Assembly (NCBI RefSeq): GCF_026427355.1 | Contig: NZ_CP102664.1 | Location: 248,001-312,000 of the forward strand | Direction: 5' to 3' | DNA length: 64,000 nt | From: Sphingobium sp. JS3065 | GTDB lineage: Bacteria; Pseudomonadota; Alphaproteobacteria; Sphingomonadales; Sphingomonadaceae | Shown here: positions 46,399 to 55,426 of the stretch, one piece after another | Position numbering within the stretch: the first letter of the stretch is position 1 | Layout of the letters: the number at the start of each line of letters is the position of its first letter | Position numbers and translations under genes: made by a program | Notes under the pieces: model-generated | The model's database searches: none | Seen by the model: only the letters and a program-made list of their open reading frames with translations | Told to the model about the DNA's origin: nothing

Positions 46399-47780
46399 TG
46401 AACATGCCGGCGCATCCTGCCATCGTCCGTGCGACGGTCGCCACGGACGGCCGGCTGCTCAGCGCGGACGCGCCTTTGCTCGCCCTGCAACAGGAGGCGG
46501 GGGGGGATTTGGGAAGCGTGCTGGCGATCCCGCAACTGGCGGCGATGGCGCGGCTGGCCGGACATTTGGGGATTGCGCTGTCCCGGCCCGTGGTCGCGGC
46601 GGCGGAGCGCGGCGACATCGACATGTGGGTGCGCGCCAAGCGGGAAGCGGACCTGATCCATATCGCCGTCATCGACTGGCATGAACGGCAACCGGCCATC
46701 GCGCCGGTCGATCCGGCGCGGCGGGAAAGCGACATCGCCGCCCTGTCGGACGGCTGGACATGGCAGATCGACACGCAATTGCGGTTCCAGATGGTGCTGG
46801 AGGGATTTGGCGGCCAGGGGGCGCTGCCTACGGCGCCGCCCGTGCCGGGCAGCCGCTTCACCAGCTATTTCGAATTGCGGCCGGATGCGGACGGCGATCT
46901 GTCGATCCTGCGCGGTTTTGCCCAGCGGCGCGCCTTTCGCGATCAGGTCGCAGCGCTGACCAGCGACGCGGCGCGGCGTTTCACGCTGTCGGGTTTCCCG
47001 ATGTTCGACCTGACCGGGCAATTGGTGGGCTATCGGGGAAAGGCGCTGCCGCTCGACCAGGCGGTGACGGCGCCGCTTGCCGCGCCCGAGCCTGTGCCAT
47101 TCTATCCCGCCGAGTTCGGCAAAAGGCTGGACCGGTCCTTGCGCCAGCCCCTGGGCCGCATCATCGCCAATGCGGATTCGATCGGCGCGCAGTTGGAAGG
47201 GCCGCTGCGGCCCGATTATGTCGGCTACGCCCATGATATTTCGACGGCGGGGCGGCATCTGATGGCGCTGGTCGACGATCTGGCCGATTTGCAGGCGGTC
47301 GACCGGCCGGATTTCACCGTGGTCGCGGAGGAACTGGACCTGGCCGATATAGGGCGGCGGGCGGCGGGGCTGTTCATGGTCAAGGCGCTGGACCGCGGGA
47401 TGTGCGTGGTGGCTCCCCCGATGGAGGTGAAGGCGCCTGCTATCGGGGAATTTCGCCGTGTCCTGCAAATATTGATGAACCTGGTCGGCAATGCGGTCCG
47501 CTACGCGCCCGAAGGATCGACCGTGCGGGTCGAGACGGGGCGGGAGGCCGGACAGGCGTGGATCGCGGTGCTGGACCAGGGCGACGGCGTTCCGGTCGAA
47601 AATCGCGAGCGCATCTTCGACAAGTTCGAACGATTGGGCCGGGGCGATGCGGGGGGCAGTGGCCTTGGCCTTTATATATCGCGGCGTCTGGCCCAGGCGA
47701 TGGAGGGGGAAATCCGCATCGACGACGCGCCCGAAGGGGGGGCGCGGTTCACGCTTTTCCTTCCTGCCCTGGGGGAATAG
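46398..47780 (+). CDS. Histidine-kinase-like protein without the phospho-accepting histidine
   Basis: 460 residues. The first 230 form a PAS-like sensory region with no obvious membrane helix. The dimerisation helix is present as GKRLDRSLRQPLGRIIANADS, where H in the usual SHELRTPL motif is replaced by R246. The ATPase domain is intact: N-box LMNLVGNAVRYAPEGS, G1 LDQGDGVPVENRERIFDKFE, G2 GSGLGLYISRRLAQ. It could act as an allosteric pseudokinase (compare DivL, which has Tyr there) or bind ATP without relay. Coupled to the DUF2336 gene. Confidence 0.8.
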   Translation: MNMPAHPAIVRATVATDGRLLSADAPLLALQQEAGGDLGSVLAIPQLAAMARLAGHLGIALSRPVVAAAERGDIDMWVRAKREADLIHIAVIDWHERQPAIAPVDPARRESDIAALSDGWTWQIDTQLRFQMVLEGFGGQGALPTAPPVPGSRFTSYFELRPDADGDLSILRGFAQRRAFRDQVAALTSDAARRFTLSGFPMFDLTGQLVGYRGKALPLDQAVTAPLAAPEPVPFYPAEFGKRLDRSLRQPLGRIIANADSIGAQLEGPLRPDYVGYAHDISTAGRHLMALVDDLADLQAVDRPDFTVVAEELDLADIGRRAAGLFMVKALDRGMCVVAPPMEVKAPAIGEFRRVLQILMNLVGNAVRYAPEGSTVRVETGREAGQAWIAVLDQGDGVPVENRERIFDKFERLGRGDAGGSGLGLYISRRLAQAMEGEIRIDDAPEGGARFTLFLPALGE

Positions 47781-47791
47781 CGAATGTCAGG

Positions 47792-47812
47792 CCCCTCCTT
47801 TTAGGGGAGGGG
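47792..47812. terminator. Convergent hairpin between kinase-like and NRDE genes
   Basis: CCCCTCC (47792-47798) pairs with GGAGGGG (47806-47812) around TTTTAGG. It overlaps the 3' end of the minus-strand NRDE gene. T residues occur in the loop but no classic T-tract follows. Confidence 0.5.
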
Positions 47813-48571
47813 TGGGGGCGCGCCGCCCGCCATCGGCCATGCGAATGGAATGCTGCTTTCCCCCGTTTGCGTGCCGTCCGCGTCGAACCGGCGTTCGGTG
47901 ATCGTGCCCTGGCCCTGCGCATCGATGGCGATGATCGTGCCGCAGCGCGTGCCATAGACCGGATCGCGGATGAAGATGGGCGATATCAGCGCTTCTGCCG
48001 GAACGTCGGAGGGGGTGTCGGGCGCGATGCCGGTTTGAGGCAGGCTTTCCGAGCGCAGGGCGCCGAAGAGGGTGAGGGGGTTGGCGGCTCCGGCGACCAG
48101 CCAGTCGAGCAGGGCGGATTTCAGCGCCAGCGTCTTGGGCCATGGCGCGTCCAGCGCGCCGTTGGAAAGGCCGTAGAGACCGGGAGCAAGCTCCGTGCGC
48201 AAAGGCGTGGGGCGGTTGGTGAGGAAATGGGCGCGCTCGCCCTCTATCGATATGAGGTTGAAGGGGTTGAAATCGTCCAGCGCGGCGGTTTCGCGGCCCG
48301 CCAGCAGGTCCGTCACCAGCGCGCCGCGGGAGGCGCGGTCGGGCCGGGGGTCGCCATAGCCGCGCAAATTGGTGACGATGGCGGCGCGGCCCTGTTCGGA
48401 CACGCCCATCCAGGTTCCGCCCGACAGCAGGTCGCGGCCCGCGACAAGATGACCGGGCCGATCCCATCGGGCGAGCGGCGCGGCGGGGCGGGCGTGCAGT
48501 TCGTCGCGATTGCCGATCAGGATCAGCCGCCAGCGCGGATGCGCGTTCCACGCCATTGCCATGATGCACAT
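47801..48571 (-). CDS. NRDE-family protein (TANGO2-like)
   Basis: 256 residues. The family opening MCIMAMAWNAHPRWRLILIGNRDELHARP holds the C2 and NRDE motif, followed by GGTWMGVSEQGRAAIVTNLR. The NRDE/TANGO2 family is an N-terminal nucleophile-like fold implicated in haem or acyl-CoA handling in other organisms; no reaction is settled. It is divergent from ssrA and convergent with the kinase-like gene. Confidence 0.9.
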   Translation of the reverse strand: MCIMAMAWNAHPRWRLILIGNRDELHARPAAPLARWDRPGHLVAGRDLLSGGTWMGVSEQGRAAIVTNLRGYGDPRPDRASRGALVTDLLAGRETAALDDFNPFNLISIEGERAHFLTNRPTPLRTELAPGLYGLSNGALDAPWPKTLALKSALLDWLVAGAANPLTLFGALRSESLPQTGIAPDTPSDVPAEALISPIFIRDPVYGTRCGTIIAIDAQGQGTITERRFDADGTQTGESSIPFAWPMAGGAPPPLP

Positions 48572-48629
48572 GCCTTCATCCTCCTGGTCCGGGACGGCTT
48601 GATAAACGGTCCGCGCCTCTCCATATAGG

Positions 48630-48987
48630 CCGGTGCCGGGTTCGCCCGGCTATGGTGATAAATCGTGTCGTGCAATAGGCACAGCGGACCCGGGGGCGGT
48701 ACCCGGCGGCTCCACCACATATCCCCTTTCGCAGGGGGTGTCTGACGGGGCCGAACTAGGATCGACGTGTGTTGAAAAGCGATGTCTTCACCCGGCCTGA
48801 GTACGCCGTAAAAATGTTCAAAACACGTAAGTGCCAACGATAACGAGGCTCTTGCTCTTGCTGCGTAATTGATGGCCTCACGGCCGGACATTACTCAAAA
48901 AGAACGCGGTTGAACCCACCGGGCAACAGAAGGGAATTCAGCGGCTTCCGGAGGGGCCGGGCAACAGAACCCTCCGGACCTATACGC
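48630..48987 (+). ncRNA. ssrA: Two-piece (circularly permuted) tmRNA
   Basis: The acceptor half is encoded first: it ends CGGCTCC-A-CCA at 48717. A spacer with a CCCCTTTCGCAGGGG hairpin follows, then the coding half starts GGGGCCGAACTAGGATCGAC at 48747, whose GGGGCCG pairs with CGGCTCC to form the acceptor stem. The reading frame for the degradation tag runs 48833-48868 and gives ANDNEALALAA then TAA. This permuted order with excised spacer is characteristic of alphaproteobacterial tmRNA. Outer boundaries are approximate. It tags and releases stalled ribosomes together with SmpB. Confidence 0.95.
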
Positions 48988-49139
48988 CATGCGTCGAAAT
49001 CGCGTGGCGAAAGCCCTGGGTGCAGGGAGAGGGGGCGTCATCCTGAAGGGTGGCGCCCCTGCTTTATCCGGCGCGATTGGATTCCATTCGCCCTCATGCC
49101 GAATTCGCCTGAGCGGCCGGTTCATGATAGAGACGGCGC

Positions 49140-50582
49140 GTGGAACGGGAAGTCGAACTGAAGCTGGAATTGGCCCCCGATGCGGCGGAAGCATTCGGGC
49201 GCTTGGCGTTTCTCCCGCCGGACAGCGACGTGGCGCAGTTGCGGGCAATCTATTTCGACACGGCCGATAGAAAATTGGCGGAACATGGCATCAGCCTTCG
49301 CATCCGGCAGTCCGAAGGCCGCCGGGTCCAGACGATCAAGGCCGACGGGCATGGCGGGGCGGGATTGTTTGCGCGGGCGGAGTGGGAAATGCCGGTCGCG
49401 GACGACGTGCCGGTGCTGGATGCGCGCACGCCGGTCGCGGCGCTGCTGGGGAAGGCGGTGGATGCCATCGAACCCGCATTCCATGTCGATGTCGAGCGGC
49501 GCAGGTGGATCGTGGAGGAAGATACGGCCGTCATCGAACTGGCGCTGGATCGGGGACAGGTCAGCGCGGGCGGGCGGCAGGCGGCGATCTGCGAAGTCGA
49601 ACTGGAATTGAAATCGGGTGCGCCCGATGCCCTCTTCCTTCTGGCGCGGCGAATCGATGCCGACATTCCGGTGCGGCCCGGCGTGCTGACCAAGGCCGAG
49701 AGGGGATATGGGCTGCGCGATGCCGCCGCTGCCTGGGTGAAGGCGGAGCCTGTGGCGCTCGATCCGTCCCTGACGGCGGAAGAGGCGTTTTTACGGATCG
49801 CCGGAAACTGTATTCGGCATTACCGGCTGAACGAGGCGCTGTTGCTGGACCATTATGAGGTCAAGGCGCTGCACCAGGCGCGGGTTGCGATCCGGCGGTT
49901 GCGGTCGGCCTTCTGGCTGTTCCAGCCGATTCTGGAGGCGGCGGATGTCGCCCGCTTCCAGGGCGAATTGAAATGGCTGGCGGCCATATTGGGCGAGGCG
50001 CGCAATCTGGACGTGCTGGCGGAACGGCCCGATGCGGGCGCGTTGGGCGACCGGCTGCACACGGTGCGGGCGGAGGCGCATGGCCGGGTCGGGCAATGGC
50101 TGGAATCGGCGCGGGTTCGCGCGTTGTCGATCGATTTGGTCGAATGGCTGACCCTGGGCGCGGGACAGGCGGGGGACGACCGGCGGATGTTGCCTGCCGG
50201 GGATTTCGCGGCGCGGCGGTTGCAGCGGCTGCACGAGCGGATTGCGAAGCGGGGCGCGCATTTCGCGAAGCTGACTGACGGGGCGCGGCATGAAGTGCGC
50301 AAGGATGCGAAGAAGCTGCGCTATGCCTCCGAATTTTTCGCCGGGCTGTTCGCGCACGGGAAGGGGCGTCGGCGGCAGGCGAAGTTCATCGCGGCGCTGG
50401 AAGAGGTGCAGACTGCCCTGGGTGAATTGAACGATCTGGTCGCCGTGCCGGGCCTGTTGGCGGAATATGGATTGGGCGCGGAACAAGACATACAGATCAG
50501 GCCGAAGCACAAGCGAAAGCTGATTATTGCGGCGGCAGAGGCTTATGAAGCGCTGGTGGACGTGAAGCGATTTTGGCGATGA
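49140..50582 (+). CDS. CYTH-CHAD domain protein (inorganic triphosphatase-like)
   Basis: 480 residues from a GTG start. The CYTH domain begins with the EREVELKLEL motif (ExExK) and covers about residues 1-200, including ADRKLAEHGISLRIRQSEG. The CHAD helical domain, rich in conserved His and Arg, runs from about 215 to 480 (HQARVAIRRLRSAFWLF, RHEVRKDAKKLRYASEFF, QTALGELNDLVAV). E. coli YgiF of this architecture hydrolyses tripolyphosphate; CHAD binds polyphosphate. It lies alone between ssrA and the type II secretion operon. Confidence 0.9.
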   Translation: MEREVELKLELAPDAAEAFGRLAFLPPDSDVAQLRAIYFDTADRKLAEHGISLRIRQSEGRRVQTIKADGHGGAGLFARAEWEMPVADDVPVLDARTPVAALLGKAVDAIEPAFHVDVERRRWIVEEDTAVIELALDRGQVSAGGRQAAICEVELELKSGAPDALFLLARRIDADIPVRPGVLTKAERGYGLRDAAAAWVKAEPVALDPSLTAEEAFLRIAGNCIRHYRLNEALLLDHYEVKALHQARVAIRRLRSAFWLFQPILEAADVARFQGELKWLAAILGEARNLDVLAERPDAGALGDRLHTVRAEAHGRVGQWLESARVRALSIDLVEWLTLGAGQAGDDRRMLPAGDFAARRLQRLHERIAKRGAHFAKLTDGARHEVRKDAKKLRYASEFFAGLFAHGKGRRRQAKFIAALEEVQTALGELNDLVAVPGLLAEYGLGAEQDIQIRPKHKRKLIIAAAEAYEALVDVKRFWR

Positions 50583-50771
50583 CATGCCTCCCGCAGCGCC
50601 GACGATGGCAAAAGCGTGCGAAATCGGCCCAGTCGCAATCGCTGACCGCTTGAAATGCAAGCACTGCCGTTTCCGGCGTTGCGAATGTCATCAAAGCGTC
50701 ACAATAATGTCATTCGATTGTAAGGCCAGTTTCCTAGCAGGCGCCGGTATCAAGGGGGATCGACGACGCGC

Positions 50772-51587
50772 ATGCGTGTGGCTTTCGGCGATAATATTCG
50801 GACCATGAGCGGGCGACTGCGGCCTGTCGACTGGTTGTCGGCGGTGGAGAAGCTGCTGCTTATACTGCTTGCGCTGCAATGCGCGTGGCTGGTGTGGGCG
50901 GTGCTGACGCCGGTCGGCAGTTTCGGTCGCTGGGAAGGGCGTCAGGCGCGCCTGCTGTCCGTTGCGGAACGGCAGGCGCTGTTTTCCGGCTTCGATCCCT
51001 TTTATCGCGGCGGGCCGCAACAGGCGGGCGGGGGTGTCGTGACCTCCCTGGCGCTGACGGTCTATGGAATAAGGTTGAATGAGGGATCGGGCCAGGGCTC
51101 GGCCATCGTGGCCGGGCCTGACGGGGTGCAGAACAGCTTCGCCGTGGGTGAGGAGATCATGCCCGGCGTGGTGCTCAAGGCGGTGGCCTTCGACCATATC
51201 AGCATCGATCGCGGCGGCGTGGAGGAGCAGGTCTTCCTCGACCAGTCGCAGCCCGCGCCGACAGCCGTGCCGCAGGGTGGTCCGCCGCCGCCCGTGGCGG
51301 GGATGGACAATCCGACCGCCGACATGGTGAAGCAGGACATCGGCTTTACCCCCCGGATGCAGAATGGGCGCGTGACCGGCCTGATCCTGACGGCCAAGGG
51401 GCCGGGTTTCCAGAATGCCGGTTTCCGGCCCGGCGACATCGTCACCCAGATTGACGGCCAGCCGGTCGGATCGGTGAGCGATCTTCAGGCGCTGCAAGGC
51501 AAGGTCTTGCCCGGCGCGCGTATTTCCCTGACGGTCGAGCGCGGCGCTTCCTTCGCGACGATCAACCTCATCCTGCAAGGCCAATGA
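50772..51587 (+). CDS. gspC: Type II secretion protein GspC
   Basis: 271 residues. One transmembrane helix (about 26-48, KLLLILLALQCAWLVWAVLT), a periplasmic homology region (about 90-160) and a C-terminal PDZ domain (GLILTAKGPGFQNAGFRPGDIVTQIDG). GspC links the inner membrane platform to the secretin. An in-frame ATG at 50808 (MSGRLRP) is an alternative start. The stop overlaps gspD by 4 nt. First gene of an operon of 13. Confidence 0.92.
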   Translation: MRVAFGDNIRTMSGRLRPVDWLSAVEKLLLILLALQCAWLVWAVLTPVGSFGRWEGRQARLLSVAERQALFSGFDPFYRGGPQQAGGGVVTSLALTVYGIRLNEGSGQGSAIVAGPDGVQNSFAVGEEIMPGVVLKAVAFDHISIDRGGVEEQVFLDQSQPAPTAVPQGGPPPPVAGMDNPTADMVKQDIGFTPRMQNGRVTGLILTAKGPGFQNAGFRPGDIVTQIDGQPVGSVSDLQALQGKVLPGARISLTVERGASFATINLILQGQ

Positions 51588-53767
51588 CCAGAAAACTGCT
51601 TCTTTCCGCCGCCATGGCCCTCGCGCTGGCGGCGCCCATCGCTTCGCCGGTCATGGCGCAACAGACGCTGAACGTGCGCGACGCCGATATCCGGGCCTTC
51701 ATCCAGGATGCGGCGCGGGTGACGGGGCGGACCTTCATCATCGACAATCGCGTGACGGGGAAGGTGTCGGTCGTGACCGACCGGCCCCTGTCGCGATCCG
51801 AATATTTCGAGATTTTCCTGTCGACCCTGCGGGCGAACGGGCTGGTGGCGGTGCCTGCGCCGGGCGGGGCCTATCGCATCCAGCCCGCGGACGGCGCGGC
51901 GGGCCAGCCCAGCGCCGTGGGGCGGGCCGCCAATCGCAACCAGTTCGTGACGGAGGTATTCCGGCTGCGCTCCATCGATGCGGCGAGCGCGCTGGAAACG
52001 TTGCGACCTCTGGTCAGCAAGGATGGCTCCGTGACGGCGAATCGGGCCGGGAACAGCGTGGTCGTGGCGGATTATGCCGACAATATCGGGCGCATCCGGC
52101 AAGTGATCGCTCGGATCGACCGGGATACGGCCTCCACCACCACGGTCGTGCTGAAAAATGCCGGAGCGCGGGAGATCGCGACTTCCTTGCAGGCTCTGGT
52201 GACGACCGGCGGGGAAGGGGCGGCCAAGCCCGCGACCATCGTGCCGGTCGACAGCAGCAACGCCGTCGCGATCCGGGGCGATGCAGGCACCGTGGCGCGG
52301 CTGGCGCAGATGGCGCGGGAGCTGGACCGCCAGGCGGCGAGCGGGACGGAAATTCGCGTCTACTGGCTGGAACATGCCGATGCGGAGAAGCTGTTGCCGG
52401 TGTTGCAGCAATTGGTGGGGCAGGCGACCGGTTCGCCGGTGACGGCCTCCACCCCGGCGGCCGGAACCGCGGCTTCCGCCATGCCTGCCGCCGCGTCATC
52501 CCTGGTGGCGGGTTCGGGGTCGGGCGGCAACGGGATTTCGTCGCGGGGGCCTGCCATCGTCACCCGCTATGAGGGCGCCAATGCGATCATCGTCGCGGCC
52601 AACAGCGACGTGCAGCGGATGCTGGGCGAGACGATCCGCCAGATCGACACGCGGCGCGAACAGGTGCTGGTGGAGGCGATCATCGTGGAGATCAGCGACG
52701 CCGCCGCCAAGAAGCTGGGCGTGCAATTCCTGATCGGCAGCACCAAGACGGGCTTTGCCGCGACCAACTATTCCAACGCTTCGCCCAATATATTGACGCT
52801 GGCGGGAGCAATCGGCGCGAATGAGTTGGGCATGACCACGACCACGACGATCGCCCCCGATCAGACGCGGACCATCACTGAAACCCGCCAGAACAGCGAA
52901 TTGTCCGACAGGCTGCAACAGGCGGCGGTCGACAGCATCATGAACGCGACGGGTGGTTTCGGCGGGGTGGCGACTTCGCTGGGCCGGAACGGGATTTTCG
53001 GGGCGATCATCAACGCCGTCAAATCCGATACCGACAGCAATATCCTGTCCACGCCTTCGGTGATGACGCTGGACAACCAGAAGGCGTCGATCCTGGTCGG
53101 CCAGCAGGTGCCGGTGACGACGGGCGAGGCGCTCAGCCAGAATTTCGACAACCAGTTCCGCACCGTCCAGCGTCAGGATGTCGGCATCAAGCTGGAGGTC
53201 AAGCCCCAGATCAACACGGGCGGCGCGATCAAGCTGTTCCTGAAACAGGAAGTGTCCAGCGTCGCCGGGCCGGTTTCCAACGGCAACAGCGACCTCATCA
53301 TCAACAAGCGTGAGATCGAGACGACCGTGACGGTCGACGATGGCGAGATATTGGCGCTGGGCGGCTTGCTGGACGACAATGAGCGCAAGACGATCGAGCG
53401 GATTCCGCTGCTGTCCGACATTCCGGGCATCGGCGAACTGTTCAAGTCGCGCAGCAAGAGCCGGACCAAGACGAACCTCATGGTCTTCATCCGCCCCACG
53501 ATCCTGCGGTCGAAGGAGGATGCGCAGAAGCTGACGCAGCAGCGCTACGGCTATATTCGCGGCATGCAGTTGCAGCGCAATCCGGATCAGGAACCGAGCA
53601 TCGACGAACTGGTGCGCGACTATATGGGCGCGACGCCGCCCGCCGCCGTCCCGCAACCGGGCGATGCGGTGGTGCAGCCGCCCGCCGAGATCATCGAACC
53701 GACCGCCCGCCAGTCGAGCGGCGTCGTGCGGCCTGTCGAAATCCCGGCCAGCGGAGAGAAACGGTGA
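51584..53767 (+). CDS. gspD: Type II secretion secretin GspD
   Basis: 727 residues with a signal peptide (LLLSAAMALALAAPIASPVMA). N0 to N3 domains (LNVRDADIRAFIQDAARVTG, SIDAASALETLRPLVSKDGS, VVLKNAGAREIATSLQALV) precede the secretin barrel (VLVEAIIVEISDAAAKKLGVQF, SILVGQQVPVTTG, DGEILALGGLLDDNERKTIERIPLLSDIPGIG). It forms the outer membrane pore. A Gly/Ser/Ala-rich linker sits near residue 290-315. Confidence 0.95.
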   Translation: MTRKLLLSAAMALALAAPIASPVMAQQTLNVRDADIRAFIQDAARVTGRTFIIDNRVTGKVSVVTDRPLSRSEYFEIFLSTLRANGLVAVPAPGGAYRIQPADGAAGQPSAVGRAANRNQFVTEVFRLRSIDAASALETLRPLVSKDGSVTANRAGNSVVVADYADNIGRIRQVIARIDRDTASTTTVVLKNAGAREIATSLQALVTTGGEGAAKPATIVPVDSSNAVAIRGDAGTVARLAQMARELDRQAASGTEIRVYWLEHADAEKLLPVLQQLVGQATGSPVTASTPAAGTAASAMPAAASSLVAGSGSGGNGISSRGPAIVTRYEGANAIIVAANSDVQRMLGETIRQIDTRREQVLVEAIIVEISDAAAKKLGVQFLIGSTKTGFAATNYSNASPNILTLAGAIGANELGMTTTTTIAPDQTRTITETRQNSELSDRLQQAAVDSIMNATGGFGGVATSLGRNGIFGAIINAVKSDTDSNILSTPSVMTLDNQKASILVGQQVPVTTGEALSQNFDNQFRTVQRQDVGIKLEVKPQINTGGAIKLFLKQEVSSVAGPVSNGNSDLIINKREIETTVTVDDGEILALGGLLDDNERKTIERIPLLSDIPGIGELFKSRSKSRTKTNLMVFIRPTILRSKEDAQKLTQQRYGYIRGMQLQRNPDQEPSIDELVRDYMGATPPAAVPQPGDAVVQPPAEIIEPTARQSSGVVRPVEIPASGEKR

Positions 53768-53782
53768 GGATCGTGATGAACC

Positions 53783-53879
53783 CCGTTCGCCCTGAGCGCA
53801 GTCGAAGGGCTCGCCCGACCGAAGGGAGGGGGCTTCGCTCCGCTCGACTGAAGGTTTCGACTGCGCTCCGCCCGAACGG
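53783..53879. repeat. Inverted-repeat element between gspD and gspE
   Basis: Arms CCGTTCG/CGAACGG and GCGCAGTCGAA/TTCGACTGCGC enclose a further dyad (GGGCTTCGCTCCGCTCGACTGAAG). It fills nearly all of the 120-nt gap and belongs to the same family as 13214-13292. The gap is the only sizeable one inside the gsp operon, so the hairpin may lower expression of genes after gspD. Confidence 0.8.
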
Positions 53880-53887
53880 AGGCGGAT

Positions 53888-55426
53888 GTGAATGAGCCGG
53901 TGAGCGAGACGGTTCCCCCGCACATCCCGCCCCGCGCCATCGACATACCCTATGTCTTCGCGCGCAAGCATGGCGTCGTCATGCTGCCCCTTGATGGCGA
54001 GCGGCTGACCGTCGCCGTGCGCAAGGGCAGCGATCCCCGCGTGTTGCTGGAGGTAAGGCGGCATCTGGCGCGCAGCTTCGACGTCCGTTTCGTCGATGGG
54101 TCGCAGTTCGACCGGCACCTGTCGGATCATTATGCGATGGAGGGCAGCGCGGCGGCCATGGCGGGGTCGCTGGAGGTCGGCGCGGACGAACTGGACATTC
54201 TCGCTGCCGACATTCCGACCGCCGACGATCTGCTGGACAGCGCCGATGACGCGCCCGCGATCCGCCTGATCAACGGCATCATCGCCGAAGCCGCGCGGCA
54301 GGGCGTGTCGGATATTCATATAGAGCCTTATGAGACCGGGCTGATCGTGCGGATGCGCGTCGATGGCGTGCTGCGAGAGACATTGCGCATGCCGCCGCAT
54401 GTCGCACCTGTGGTGGTGAGCCGCATCAAGGTGATGGCGCGGCTCGACATTGCCGAACGGCGCGTGCCGCAGGATGGGCGGATCGGGCTGACGCTGGGGG
54501 GCAAGCTGCTCGACGTGCGCGTGTCGACCCTGCCCAGCCGGGCGGGGGAGCGGGTGGTGCTGCGTATTCTCGACAAGGAGAATGCGGGCATGAATCTCGA
54601 TCTGCTGGGCATGGCGGGCGCGGCGGACCGGATTTTCCGGGAAGGCTTGCGGGAGCCGAACGGCATCATCCTCGTCACCGGGCCTACCGGGTCGGGCAAG
54701 ACGACGACGCTTTATGCGGGCCTGCGGCAGTTGAATGACGGGACGCGCAATATACTGACCGTCGAGGATCCGGTCGAATATGCGATCGAGGGCGTCGGGC
54801 AGACGCAGGTGAATGCCAAGGTGGGGCTGACCTTCGCGGCGGGGCTGCGGGCGATCTTGCGGCAAGACCCCGATGTGGTGATGGTCGGTGAAATCCGTGA
54901 CCGGGAGACGGCGGAGATAGCGGTGCAGGCTTCGCTGACGGGGCATCTGGTGCTGTCGACCGTCCATACCAACGATGCGGTAGGCGCGATCACCCGGATG
55001 CGCGACATGCGGGTGGAGCCGTTCCTGCTCGCCTCGACCCTGCGCGCCGTGATCGCGCAGCGGCTGGTGCGGCGGCTTTGCCAGCATTGCCGGGAACCGG
55101 TGCAGGCGGACAAGTCGGCCAGCGCGCTGCTGGGTTTCGATCCGGGCACGATCATCTACCGGGCGCGGGGATGCGACGAATGCAACGGGTCCGGCTACAA
55201 GGGCCGGATCGGCGTGTTCGAGGCGATCCGGGTGGATGACACCATCCGGCGGCTGATCAACGATGGCGGTGATGAATCACTGATTGCGCGCCATGCTTTC
55301 CTGAACGCGCCCAATCTGGGGTCGGCGGCGCGGGCCTTGGTGTGCGACGGACAGACCACGGCGGAGGAGGCGATCCGCGTGTCGCGGCGCGATGCGGCGG
55401 AGGCGGAAACCATCGCCGATGGCTGA
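53888..55426 (+). CDS. gspE: Type II secretion ATPase GspE
   Basis: 512 residues from a GTG start. Walker A is VTGPTGSGKTTTLYAG; the Asp box is RNILTVEDPVEYAIEGVGQTQ; Walker B/His box is LRQDPDVVMVGEIRDRETAE and LVLSTVHTNDAVGAI. A C-terminal four-cysteine zinc motif reads LCQHCREP ... GCDECNGSGYKGR. It powers pseudopilus assembly from the cytoplasm. Confidence 0.95.
   Translation: MNEPVSETVPPHIPPRAIDIPYVFARKHGVVMLPLDGERLTVAVRKGSDPRVLLEVRRHLARSFDVRFVDGSQFDRHLSDHYAMEGSAAAMAGSLEVGADELDILAADIPTADDLLDSADDAPAIRLINGIIAEAARQGVSDIHIEPYETGLIVRMRVDGVLRETLRMPPHVAPVVVSRIKVMARLDIAERRVPQDGRIGLTLGGKLLDVRVSTLPSRAGERVVLRILDKENAGMNLDLLGMAGAADRIFREGLREPNGIILVTGPTGSGKTTTLYAGLRQLNDGTRNILTVEDPVEYAIEGVGQTQVNAKVGLTFAAGLRAILRQDPDVVMVGEIRDRETAEIAVQASLTGHLVLSTVHTNDAVGAITRMRDMRVEPFLLASTLRAVIAQRLVRRLCQHCREPVQADKSASALLGFDPGTIIYRARGCDECNGSGYKGRIGVFEAIRVDDTIRRLINDGGDESLIARHAFLNAPNLGSAARALVCDGQTTAEEAIRVSRRDAAEAETIADG

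Noticed and set aside
48690..48717. Possible isolated tRNA 3' end (CGGCTCC-A-CCA)
   Set aside because: It is explained as the acceptor half of the permuted tmRNA, pairing with GGGGCCG at 48747.
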